Assembly (NCBI GenBank): GCA_964418565.1
Contig: CAYQMB010000011.1
Span: forward strand, 1-45,439
Direction of reading: 5' to 3'
DNA: 45,439 nucleotides
DNA from: JAQIBY01 sp964418565
Lineage (GTDB): Bacteria; Bacteroidota; Bacteroidia; Bacteroidales; ML635J-15
Shown here piece after piece: positions 33,247-41,581 of this stretch (position 1 is its first letter; each line of letters begins with the position of its first letter). The notes under the pieces were generated by a model that was given only the letters and a program-made list of their open reading frames with translations, had not been told where the DNA came from and did no database searches. Position numbers and translations under genes: made by a program.

Positions 33247-35376
33247 TCACAAATTTAAAATAAAAGCTCCATCTTCAGCAACATCATAATATTCTATTCC
33301 ATTTTTTGTCAGATCATCTCTTATGTCCTCACGATTGTACCATGGCACAGATGCATCAATGATCACTTTCTTTACGTCAAACAAACGGTTCATTGTAGAA
33401 AAATCCAATTCTGCACCAGCAGAAATTATAAGATAATCCAGCTTTATTTGCGTATCACTTTCCACATTCCGGTATCTGTCATCCCTGATGATTAAAACAC
33501 GCAAATCATCAAACCCAACAAACAAGTTTTTCATAAACACATGCGGGTTATCAATTGACATTATGGTTGACAGCAGGTACTGACTTCCGCTTTTACTTAG
33601 ATCAACGTATTTTTCTTTTTCAACACCTTCACGCAGCCAGTGATTCTCCATTCGCCCTGTTACATCAGCTTTTTTTAACCGGGAGAAATCCGAAAATAAA
33701 ATATTGTCATTACCGACAATGCAATTGACAGCCGTATGCTTGCGCAGATTATACACCAAAAACGTTTTATTCTCCATGCTTTTATAATCCCGCCAGATGC
33801 CAAAACTCACAAACAGAATCATCACTGCCAAAGCCGGCCAGACAAAGTGACGTTTACCTCCAAGCAGCACAACGGAAGCAAGAATTATAAATGCATACAA
33901 CAGTATTACAGAAGGCAGTGACAAATACAAGCCTTCAGAAACGGATCCGGGAAGCTGCTCAATAAAAAACACTGATTCATTCAGTGCTTCTATCAGTAAG
34001 GCCAGTACTTTCCCGGCAAAAACAGCAACGGCAGGCAGAATTGCGGATAAGACAAAAACAAGAATTGCCAGATAGACAACAAGGGTGACAATGGGAATAA
34101 CAACTATATTGGTCAGGATAAAATAATTTGAAAACTGATGAAAAACCATGATTGTCAGAGGCGCTGTACCAATTTGAGCAGCGATGGACACAGCAATAAG
34201 CGACCATAATTTATCTGTGAGTTTGTATTTGCATCGGATAAGACGGTAAATAGGCTGATAAAAAGTAACAATGCTTAACACCGCCAGGTATGAAAGCCAG
34301 AAACCCAGTTCGGTGAGTGCAAACGGGTTGATAAATAAGGTAACAAAGGCTGATGCTGCCAGAATATTGTAAATGTTGATGTGCTGCCTGAACAGACTTC
34401 CGGCACTGATAAAACTAAACATAATTGCCGCTCTCGTAACGGATGGAGACATCCCGGTAAGCATGGCATAAAACCAAATGGCCAGAATAATAAAAAGAAC
34501 CCGCAGATAATTCAGGCGTTTTGATTTTTTCATGGGTGACAGCACAAACTGCAAAACCAGGAAAATAATCCCCACGTGTAATCCACTGACGGCGAGTACA
34601 TGCATAGCACCTGAAGCCGAATATGCATGCCTGACTTTATCCTGCAGTTTATCTTTATACCCCAGGCTTAATGCAGCAGCGACGGCAAACTCATCATCTT
34701 TCAGGCCCACCTCTCTGTACACGTTCAGCAATTTGTTACGCCAGCGCATCAGTTTTTGCTGCAGACTTCCTGTGTGATTGGAATCAATTAATTTCCATGT
34801 GCCGGATTTCAGGTATGCACTTGAGGCTATCATATGATATGCCATATAATCAGCATAATCAAATTCAGCAGGGTTTCCCGGATTGGTAATGCTGTTAAAA
34901 TCGGGCTTAAAACTTATAAGACTCCCGGGCTTAAGGGCTTTTGCCATGCTGTCTTTTTGCAGATATACGCGCGCCTTATCCTCACCTGAATACCAATTAT
35001 CTTTATGGCGATATGCCCGAATCCGGACATCCATGCCCACAGATTTCTCTGTTTCCCTGGGTGGAGATACAATTTCAGCTACAAGTAAGGCTTTTTCAGG
35101 CATTTCCACGGGTTGAACACGCTTTTGCCTATCGTTTGTAATGTAGAAACCAATTAACAAGAAAAAAACCAGGAGCAAACCGGGGATCGCAACGGAACCA
35201 TTTCTGTCAGGAAATTTCTGATCAAGAAATAAAGCTGTAATAAGCAGAATGCCACTGATCAAAACGGGAATAAACCCAATAATCAGCTCAGACTGTAAGG
35301 CAAGCATTATTCCTGCCAAAAATGGCAGGAAAACCCGCACCAAAGGCATTGAACGAATCTTTTCCCCTAATTGCAC
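33247..35376 (-). CDS. ComEC/Rec2 family DNA-uptake membrane protein lacking a metallo-beta-lactamase motif
   Basis: This 709-residue inner-membrane protein has an N-terminal DUF4131 region (about 1-190) with three early helices and an OB-like segment. The competence domain (about 210-490) follows with AYSASGAMHVLAVSGLHVGIIF (core MHVLAVSGLHVG), the family's hallmark, and about ten helices. The last ~190 residues have no HxHxDH motif, although ISAGAELDFSTMNRLFDVKK is reminiscent of the fold, so the nuclease-like domain is degenerate, as in many Bacteroidota. ComEC forms the channel for single-stranded DNA entry during transformation. It sits in a housekeeping run without other com genes. Confidence 0.88.
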   Translation of the reverse strand: MQLGEKIRSMPLVRVFLPFLAGIMLALQSELIIGFIPVLISGILLITALFLDQKFPDRNGSVAIPGLLLVFFLLIGFYITNDRQKRVQPVEMPEKALLVAEIVSPPRETEKSVGMDVRIRAYRHKDNWYSGEDKARVYLQKDSMAKALKPGSLISFKPDFNSITNPGNPAEFDYADYMAYHMIASSAYLKSGTWKLIDSNHTGSLQQKLMRWRNKLLNVYREVGLKDDEFAVAAALSLGYKDKLQDKVRHAYSASGAMHVLAVSGLHVGIIFLVLQFVLSPMKKSKRLNYLRVLFIILAIWFYAMLTGMSPSVTRAAIMFSFISAGSLFRQHINIYNILAASAFVTLFINPFALTELGFWLSYLAVLSIVTFYQPIYRLIRCKYKLTDKLWSLIAVSIAAQIGTAPLTIMVFHQFSNYFILTNIVVIPIVTLVVYLAILVFVLSAILPAVAVFAGKVLALLIEALNESVFFIEQLPGSVSEGLYLSLPSVILLYAFIILASVVLLGGKRHFVWPALAVMILFVSFGIWRDYKSMENKTFLVYNLRKHTAVNCIVGNDNILFSDFSRLKKADVTGRMENHWLREGVEKEKYVDLSKSGSQYLLSTIMSIDNPHVFMKNLFVGFDDLRVLIIRDDRYRNVESDTQIKLDYLIISAGAELDFSTMNRLFDVKKVIIDASVPWYNREDIRDDLTKNGIEYYDVAEDGAFILNL

Positions 35377-35398
35377 ATTCTAATATACAGGTTTTATT

Positions 35399-35971
35399 TT
35401 AGTTGGCCTCATTTTTTTCAAATTCATGCACAAGTTCCAGATCGCTTTTGTGAAGATTTTCAATCATTGCCTCCACTTCCGAAGCTCTGTAGTGATCTGG
35501 GTATGATTTCAGAAATTGCTTGTAATACGTTTCTGCCAGGCTATCGTTTTCAATCATGCTATCATAAATAAAGCCCTGATAATAGATCACAAAAGGCATG
35601 TTTTTATAATCCGGATAATTGTTTGATATGCGGGTAAGATAGGCAACGGCATCGTTGAAACGATTCACATTCATAGCGAGCTCTGCAGAACGAAACAGGT
35701 ATTCAGGTGTAAGGGTGTCTTTCTTAAAATGATTTGCAAAATTCACATAAGCAACAATCATGCTGTTGGCTTCAGTGGTTTCAAGTTCATCTGATTTGTG
35801 CAGTTCTTTTTCCATGCTCGTAATATGCTGCACGAGACTGTCACGAGAAGGCTTAGCATGTTGGGTTGTTGTTTCATGCCCCTGTTCCTTTTCACCAGCA
35901 TTGTTCTCTGCCTGCCTGCAGGAAACCAAAACGCTTAGTATGATAACACTTATGAAAACATGCTTCATCAT
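35399..35971 (-). CDS. Lipoprotein with TPR-like repeats
   Basis: The 190-residue protein has a lipobox VLVSC at C18, a low-complexity acidic/His/Thr linker (AGEKEQGHETTTQH), and then helical repeats. PEYLFRSAELAMNVNRFNDAVAYL and LAETYYKQFLKSYPDHYRASE (cores FRSAELAMNVNRFNDA and YYKQFLKSYPDH) are tetratricopeptide-like, similar to the BamD/CpoB class of envelope proteins. It probably acts as an adaptor on the inner face of the outer membrane. Its start overlaps the def stop by 4 bp, and comEC starts 22 bp downstream. The partner is unknown. Confidence 0.85.
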   Translation of the reverse strand: MMKHVFISVIILSVLVSCRQAENNAGEKEQGHETTTQHAKPSRDSLVQHITSMEKELHKSDELETTEANSMIVAYVNFANHFKKDTLTPEYLFRSAELAMNVNRFNDAVAYLTRISNNYPDYKNMPFVIYYQGFIYDSMIENDSLAETYYKQFLKSYPDHYRASEVEAMIENLHKSDLELVHEFEKNEAN

Positions 35972-36519
35972 AATTTCAAAATTTTATAATCAGTTTCAAC
36001 TTTTCCTTTAGTGATAGCAGCAAGTTTTGATCTCAGCAGCCTTTTTCTTAGCGGAGCAGCCTTGTCTGTAAACAGAACCCCATTAAGGTGATCATACTCG
36101 TGTTGAATAACAATGGCCTGAAATCCGGAAAAGGTTTCTGTTTTTTCGTCAAGATTTTCATCCAGATAACGCATTCTCACCATTTCGAAGCGTTTCACCT
36201 CTTCATGAATTCCGGGTATACTGAGGCAACCTTCTTCAAATGCTATTTGCTCCTTGCTGTGCTCCAGAATTTCCGGATTAATAAAAACCCGTTTAAAGCC
36301 TTTCAATTCAGGGAACTCCTCTCCCATTGGGTTGGCATCTATCACATACAGCCGGAGTGATTTGCCAATCTGGGGAGCAGCCAAACCAACACCATTAGCT
36401 CTGTACATGGTTTCAAACATATCACTGATAAGAGGTTCCGGTTCAAAAGAATCAGGATCAATATCAATGGCTTTTTTACGAAGTACGGGATGACCGTATA
36501 AAACTATAGGATATATCAT
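35968..36519 (-). CDS. def: Peptide deformylase
   Basis: This enzyme removes the N-formyl group from new proteins (EC 3.5.1.88). All three family motifs are present: GVGLAAPQIG (G43-G52), EGCLSIPG with metal ligand C98, and QHEYDH with ligands H140 and H144 and catalytic E141. Fe(II) is the usual metal. The 183-residue length is normal. It overlaps ruvX upstream and the TPR lipoprotein downstream by 4 bp each, so the three are tightly coupled. The usual fmt neighbour is absent. Confidence 0.97.
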   Translation of the reverse strand: MIYPIVLYGHPVLRKKAIDIDPDSFEPEPLISDMFETMYRANGVGLAAPQIGKSLRLYVIDANPMGEEFPELKGFKRVFINPEILEHSKEQIAFEEGCLSIPGIHEEVKRFEMVRMRYLDENLDEKTETFSGFQAIVIQHEYDHLNGVLFTDKAAPLRKRLLRSKLAAITKGKVETDYKILKL

Positions 36520-36938
36520 TGTTGTTTTTGTTTAGATTCAAGATACAACTGTAAAATAAGGGTAGCGCTTATCTTATCCACCAGGCCTTTATTCCTGCGT
36601 TTTTGCTTTTTCACGCCACCATCCAGCATGGCTTGATGAGCCATAACAGAGGTGTAGCTTTCATCCTGTGTTTCAACAGTTAAAGAGGGAAAAAGTTTCC
36701 TGCATTTTTTCATTGCTCCCTTAATTTGCGGGACCGGTTCCGAATCAGAGCCATCATCTTTTGTCGGATAACCAAAAACAATAGCATCTACCTGTTCATT
36801 TTCGACGTATTGCTTCAGAAAATCAAACAGATTTTTGGTATGAATGGTATCCAGACCGGTAGCAATAATTCTCTCAGGATCAGTTACTGCAATACCTGTC
36901 CGTTTAAAACCATAATCTATCGCCACGATGCGTCCCAT
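36516..36938 (-). CDS. ruvX: RuvX/YqgF RNase H-like protein (pre-16S rRNA nuclease / Holliday junction resolvase homologue)
   Basis: I start at the ATG giving MGRIVAIDYGFKRTGIAVTD, the standard YqgF opening with its catalytic Asp, not the upstream extension; this gives 140 residues. VDAIVFGYP, ETQDESYTSVMA and KGLVDKISATLILQLYL complete the RNase H-like fold, with acidic residues at the usual places. The family processes the 5' end of 16S rRNA and has resolvase-like structure. It is first in the ruvX-def-TPR-comEC-trkA run. TAACTTTG on the minus strand at 36947-36954 may be its -7 box, but it would leave almost no leader. Confidence 0.93.
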   Translation of the reverse strand: MGRIVAIDYGFKRTGIAVTDPERIIATGLDTIHTKNLFDFLKQYVENEQVDAIVFGYPTKDDGSDSEPVPQIKGAMKKCRKLFPSLTVETQDESYTSVMAHQAMLDGGVKKQKRRNKGLVDKISATLILQLYLESKQKQQ

Positions 36939-37022
36939 AATGGCTACAAAGTTAAAAAAAATTTTATGTATGTGTTTTTTTTGTATCTTTACCTTATTAA
37001 TCAAACCGATAGCAATTAAGTC

Positions 37023-39389
37023 ATGCTGAAATTCAAACATTTTACCGTTTTACTGGCGATAGCCTTTATAAGTCATTCTGTTTCCGCCCAGTCTCTGCAA
37101 ACTTTCTCAGGCATTTCTGCAGAAACGATGATACAGGATTCGCTTATTTCAGGATGCGTAACGGCATCCAATATTACAACCAATGGGTCCACAGCTTTTG
37201 GGGCTTTTGTCAATTCGAGCTCGGATTTTCCATTTGAATCCGGTCTTATCATGGCCTCCGGACCAATTGAAAATGCAGAGGGACCTGATGATGACACAAA
37301 TGCAGGTGGATCTCTATCAACCGATTCAGATCCTGACCTTGACGACCTGGTATCTTACTCCATAAACGATGCCACTGTCATTGAATTTGACTTTACGCCA
37401 GCCAGCGATACCATACGATTTAATTACATTTTCGGATCGGAGGAGTTCCCTGAGTTTGCCAATTCATCCTTTAATGATGTGTTCGGTTTCTTTGTCAGCG
37501 GCCCGGGGATAAGCGGCCCGTATACCAACAACGCCATAAACATTGCTACTCTGCCAAATGGTTCACCCGTAACCATTGACAACCTGTACAACACGATGAC
37601 ATGGTATACTGGCAGTGTAGATCCCAGCAGTGGTGGGGAGGGACTAGCTTACAACAATGTTATCCAATACGACGGAGCTTCGATTAACCTGACAGCAGAA
37701 CTTATTCTCACAGCCTGTCAGACATACCACATTAAGCTGGCAGTTGGTGATGCAGGTGACAGTTCCTATGATTCCGGTGTGTTCATTGAATCCGGAAGCT
37801 TTACCTCCGGTGTTGAAATTAATGCCGTAAACCACTCGGATGTGGGTACGGATGCAGACCTTTACGAAGGCTGTGAAAACTATTTTGTACTTGAACGCTC
37901 ACCCAATTCACCCATAGACGAGGAAGTGGTGATCAATATTAATTATATGGCCAACAGCACGGCTGAAGAAGGTGTTGATGTTTCCGAAATTGATGATCAG
38001 GCATATATTGCACCTAACACAAATTCAGACACAATCTGGTATGACGCATTTAATGATGGGCTTGAAGAAGGCACAGAACTAATGATTCTTGAGTTCTGGA
38101 CATCTTGTCCCTGTGGTGGCAGCGGAGGAAACTCCGTTATTGACACCATCAACATTTACGATGCTGAAAGCATAAAAGGCGGAATTCAGGATGTGCAGTT
38201 AAATTACTGCGGTGTCACACCGCCTGAAACACTTGAACTTGTAGCTGACGTTAACATTTATCCCGCATATTATGAGTGGAGTACCGGATCATTCAGCAAT
38301 CAGATTACTGTAGAGCCAGAACCCGGCATACAAACCTACAGCCTGACCATCTCGGATGTTTGTGGTAATGAAGTATATGACAGCGTCAACATTCGTGTGT
38401 CGGATATGAACCTTACCGGCATTGATGTCGAACAGGTGAGTTGTTACAACAATTGCGACGGCAGCATGCAAATCAATGTAGAAAACGATTTCCAGCCATT
38501 TGAATACATTTACGGAAATGCTGATTACTTCTATCTGCCTGATAGCTTAACGTCAACCTACGACCCATTGGTGCAAAATCTCTGCCCGGGCGATTATTAT
38601 GTGAAAATTGTGGATGATATTGGTTGCTATGTTGAAACTGAAGTAGAAGTACCCAATAAAGCGAACATCAACCTGTCACCCGGTATTCTGAACTCATCGG
38701 TTAACTTCTGCGAAGCCCCCGGTGAAATCACCCTGACTGCCGAGGCAAGCATTGATGATGCTATTTTTAATTGGTTTAATGGCGATGCCGACAGCACAAC
38801 CACAGTAACACCGGCATCCGGGGAAAATGATTACTGGGTGGAAATCAGCGATCAGTGCGGAACAACCTTTGAAGATCATGTCATAATTCGTCTGTCGAAT
38901 CTTTCAGTAGACGCTAATGTCACGGCTGACACATTAACGGACGGTTGTGGCGGTATGGTAAGCCTGTTTCCTTCAGGCGGATTTGAGCCATACAATTACT
39001 GGTGGTTACCACCCTTAAGCCAGTCCGGCGATGTAGTGGAAGAATTGTGTGCTGGCGAATATATTTTCCAGCTAACCGATGGTATTGGCTGTGAATACAC
39101 CGACACGGTAGTTATTCCGGCATCAAACTCCGTTGCTGAAATCATCAGTCAGGGATTGACCATTTACCCAAATCCCGCAAAAGATTTTGCTTTCATTGAT
39201 TTATCTGAGTTACCTGCCCAGAATGCCATTATTTCTGTTTACAACATCACGGGTAAATTGGTGTACACCGATAAAACAACCGAACAACTTTACAAAACCC
39301 GCAAACTACCGGCCGGCTCTTACATGTTGACAGTTGAACTGCCGGGCAAAAATCACCGGTATGTGGATAAGCTGGTTATCACCGAATAA
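37023..39389 (+). CDS. T9SS cargo with choice-of-anchor L domain and SprB-like repeats
   Basis: The 788-residue protein has a signal peptide ending SVSAQ. The choice-of-anchor L domain (about 25-260) has the hallmark FNYIFGSEEFPEFANSSFNDVFGFF (core IFGSEEFPEF and FNDVFGFF) and TIDNLYN. A Calx-beta/Ig-like region follows (about 265-380), then repeated domains with the SprB pattern VSCYNNCDGSMQINV and NLCPGDYYVKIVDDIGC (about 480-550) and a related second copy near 640-700. The final ~75 residues start LTIYPNPAKD and form a T9SS sorting domain. It is probably a large surface adhesin-type protein. It is monocistronic with a strong terminator. Confidence 0.88.
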   Translation: MLKFKHFTVLLAIAFISHSVSAQSLQTFSGISAETMIQDSLISGCVTASNITTNGSTAFGAFVNSSSDFPFESGLIMASGPIENAEGPDDDTNAGGSLSTDSDPDLDDLVSYSINDATVIEFDFTPASDTIRFNYIFGSEEFPEFANSSFNDVFGFFVSGPGISGPYTNNAINIATLPNGSPVTIDNLYNTMTWYTGSVDPSSGGEGLAYNNVIQYDGASINLTAELILTACQTYHIKLAVGDAGDSSYDSGVFIESGSFTSGVEINAVNHSDVGTDADLYEGCENYFVLERSPNSPIDEEVVININYMANSTAEEGVDVSEIDDQAYIAPNTNSDTIWYDAFNDGLEEGTELMILEFWTSCPCGGSGGNSVIDTINIYDAESIKGGIQDVQLNYCGVTPPETLELVADVNIYPAYYEWSTGSFSNQITVEPEPGIQTYSLTISDVCGNEVYDSVNIRVSDMNLTGIDVEQVSCYNNCDGSMQINVENDFQPFEYIYGNADYFYLPDSLTSTYDPLVQNLCPGDYYVKIVDDIGCYVETEVEVPNKANINLSPGILNSSVNFCEAPGEITLTAEASIDDAIFNWFNGDADSTTTVTPASGENDYWVEISDQCGTTFEDHVIIRLSNLSVDANVTADTLTDGCGGMVSLFPSGGFEPYNYWWLPPLSQSGDVVEELCAGEYIFQLTDGIGCEYTDTVVIPASNSVAEIISQGLTIYPNPAKDFAFIDLSELPAQNAIISVYNITGKLVYTDKTTEQLYKTRKLPAGSYMLTVELPGKNHRYVDKLVITE

Positions 39390-39412
39390 ACGATACCTCA
39401 AAAAATACGATA

Positions 39413-39446
39413 AAAAACTGCCCCCTTTTCCGGGGCAGTTTTTTTA
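39413..39446. terminator. Terminator after the choice-of-anchor L gene
   Basis: AAACTGCCCC pairs with GGGGCAGTTT around a 7-nt loop, followed by a T run. Confidence 0.9.
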
Positions 39447-39507
39447 TACATTAACTTCCTGGGAGCAAAATACATCCTATGCTTTTCGTTATCTTTTATT
39501 TCAGCGA

Positions 39508-39521
39508 CTGTTACGTAACAG
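39508..39521. promoter_or_regulatory. Perfect 14-bp palindrome upstream of the carboxyltransferase promoter
   Basis: CTGTTACGTAACAG is a perfect dyad ending 10 bp before the -33 element, the usual place for an activator. The shape recalls CRP/FNR-family sites, but the regulator is not identifiable here. Confidence 0.5.
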
Positions 39522-39531
39522 GCAGAAAGGT

Positions 39532-39563
39532 TTTGAAATTTGACCTAAACTGACGTAATATTG
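39532..39563 (+). promoter_or_regulatory. Promoter of the carboxyltransferase gene
   Basis: TTTG at 39532-39535 and TAATATTG at 39556-39563 (one mismatch) are 20 bp apart. The predicted leader of about 70 nt contains the inverted repeat GGAAAAA-G-TTTTTCC at 39590-39604. Confidence 0.55.
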
Positions 39564-39589
39564 TCGCATCATTTTTTATCTTTATCATG

Positions 39590-39604
39590 GGAAAAAGTTT
39601 TTCC
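39590..39604. promoter_or_regulatory. Inverted repeat in the carboxyltransferase leader
   Basis: GGAAAAA and TTTTTCC flank a single G, a perfect 7-bp dyad about 25-40 nt downstream of the predicted transcription start. It could be an operator; its one-base loop rules out a simple RNA hairpin. Confidence 0.35.
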
Positions 39605-39636
39605 AGATTAATGGTTTGATATGAAAAGGAAGCATT

Positions 39637-41397
39637 ATGAAAAAAGAAATTAAATTCAGTTTGTTATACAGGGATATGTGGCAGTCATCGGGGAAATATG
39701 TGCCCCGTGCTGATCAGCTAAAGCGCATTGCACCTGCAATCATAGATATGGGATGTTTCGACAGAATTGAGACGAACGGAGGCGCCTTTGAGCAGGTAAA
39801 CCTTCTGTTTGGAGAGAATCCCAATGAAGCTGTTCGCGAGTGGACAAAACCGTTCAATGAGGCCGGCATACAGACTCACATGCTTGAACGTGCACTGAAC
39901 GGCATTCGCATGTATCCTGTACCCAGGGATGTCAGAAAGCTGATGTTCAAGGTAAAAAAAGCCCAGGGGGTTGACATTGCCCGTTCTTTTTGCGGACTCA
40001 ATGACCACCGGAACCTGGAATTATCCATCAAATATGCCAAAGAGGCCGGAATGACTTCTCAGGCTACCCTGAGCATCACGCATTCGAAGATACATACTGT
40101 GGAGTATTACATGGGTGTAGTGGATCATGCCGTTGATTACGGTACCGATGAAATTTGTCTTAAGGATATGGCTGGTATAGGCAGACCCGTTTTTCTGGGA
40201 AAGCTGGTAAAAGCCATAAAAGATAAATACCCGCATTTGATTGTTCAGTATCACGGGCACAGTGGACCGGGCTTTTCCGTAGCATCCATGCTAGAAGTGG
40301 CAAAAGCAGGAGTAGATTATATTGACACAGCCATGGAGCCCCTGTCATGGGGAATGGTTCATCCGGATATCATCACTGTGCAGGCCATGCTTAAGGATGC
40401 CGGCTTTCAGGTAAAAGACATCAACATGCAGGCATATATGGAAGCCCGGGCACTGACACAGGAGTTTATTGATGATTTCCTGGGGTACTGGATCAATCCG
40501 AAAAACCGGCACATGTCATCCCTAATGGTAGCCCCGGGATTGCCCGGCGGTATGATGGGTAGCATGATGGCTGATCTTGAAAATGTGCATGCCGGCATCA
40601 ACGCTCAGCTTACAGCTCAGGATAAAGAGCCCCTCACACTGGACGACCTGCTTGTTAAGCTATTTGAGGAAGTACAATACGTATGGCCCAAAATGGGTTA
40701 TCCACCCCTGGTAACACCTTTCAGCCAGTACGTTAAAAATGTCGCACTGCTGAATATCATGAGTACCATGCAGGGCAAAGAGCGATTCCAGACAATTGAC
40801 AACAACACCTGGGATATGCTGCTTGGAAAAGCCGGAAAACTGCCCGGACCTTTAGCACCCGAGATCATTGAACTCGCAAAAGAACAAGGCCGCGAATTCT
40901 ATACCGGTGTCCCCCAGGATAATTTCCCGGACGAACTGGACAAATACCGGGAAGAAATGGAAGAAAAAGGCTGGGACACAGGTCAGGATGACGAAGAACT
41001 CTTTGAGCTGGCTATGCATGAACGGCAATACAGGGATTATAAATCCGGCGTTGCCAAGGAACGCTTTTACAAAGAACTCCAGAATCTAAAGGATAAAGAA
41101 AGAAGCGGCAAGCAGGACGAAAGTCTTAAAAAAGAATCCTCAGACAAAGACATTGAAGATGTTAAATCACCATATTACGGCAGAATTTATTTTGAGTTAA
41201 GCCTTGATATGGATGAAGCCGGAATACAGGTAGGTGATAAAGTTGAAGAAGGCGAACGGATTTGCTACCTCGAATCCCATTCCACATATCAGGAAATCAA
41301 TGCCTGTTGCGATGGGGAAATTGTCGAAATAAACTTCAAACAGGGAGATATGATTACAAAAGACGATATCATCGCCCGGATTCGAAGAAAACGATAA
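39637..41397 (+). CDS. Oxaloacetate decarboxylase/pyruvate carboxylase-type carboxyltransferase with non-biotinyl C-terminal domain
   Basis: This 586-residue protein belongs to the OadA/PycB carboxyltransferase family, moving CO2 between oxaloacetate/pyruvate and biotin. The TIM barrel (about 1-300) shows the metal site: D13 in YRDMWQS, carbamylated-Lys candidate K176 in CLKDMAG, and H206/H208 in YHGHSGPG. The conserved PLVTPFSQYV segment and the PYC/OADA domain (about 310-460) follow. A Lys/Glu-rich linker leads to a biotinyl-like domain (about 515-586). Aligned without gaps to biotin carriers, the usual E-A-M-K-M is E-S-H-S-T, so S549 replaces the biotin Lys. Either biotin is carried by another protein, or the enzyme works differently. 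It lies upstream of pckA, after a promoter with two palindromes nearby. Confidence 0.88.
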   Translation: MKKEIKFSLLYRDMWQSSGKYVPRADQLKRIAPAIIDMGCFDRIETNGGAFEQVNLLFGENPNEAVREWTKPFNEAGIQTHMLERALNGIRMYPVPRDVRKLMFKVKKAQGVDIARSFCGLNDHRNLELSIKYAKEAGMTSQATLSITHSKIHTVEYYMGVVDHAVDYGTDEICLKDMAGIGRPVFLGKLVKAIKDKYPHLIVQYHGHSGPGFSVASMLEVAKAGVDYIDTAMEPLSWGMVHPDIITVQAMLKDAGFQVKDINMQAYMEARALTQEFIDDFLGYWINPKNRHMSSLMVAPGLPGGMMGSMMADLENVHAGINAQLTAQDKEPLTLDDLLVKLFEEVQYVWPKMGYPPLVTPFSQYVKNVALLNIMSTMQGKERFQTIDNNTWDMLLGKAGKLPGPLAPEIIELAKEQGREFYTGVPQDNFPDELDKYREEMEEKGWDTGQDDEELFELAMHERQYRDYKSGVAKERFYKELQNLKDKERSGKQDESLKKESSDKDIEDVKSPYYGRIYFELSLDMDEAGIQVGDKVEEGERICYLESHSTYQEINACCDGEIVEINFKQGDMITKDDIIARIRRKR

Positions 41398-41407
41398 AAT
41401 TTATATT

Positions 41408-41439
41408 AAAAAAGGCGTCAGATTTGGCGCCTTTTTTTT
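41408..41439 (+). terminator. Terminator after the carboxyltransferase gene
   Basis: AAAAAAGGCG pairs with CGCCTTTTTT around a 10-nt loop and runs into a T tract, so pckA is transcribed separately. Confidence 0.85.
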
Positions 41440-41530
41440 AGCTTTGTACAAAGCCAAGTTTGGTCTTTTAACACACCCACTTTTTTATTCAAATCTGTCA
41501 ATTTGCTATCTTTTTTTGGCAGGAAATTCC

Positions 41531-41538
41531 TATGTTTG
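41531..41538 (+). promoter_or_regulatory. -7 box of pckA
   Basis: TATGTTTG is an exact TAnnTTTG element, about 43 nt before the pckA start. It is preceded directly by AGGAA-A-TTCCT, a short inverted repeat; no TTTG is at the ideal distance. Confidence 0.5.
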
Positions 41539-41581
41539 CATTTTGATCACATAAACATAACCCGCATTTAACACAAACGCA

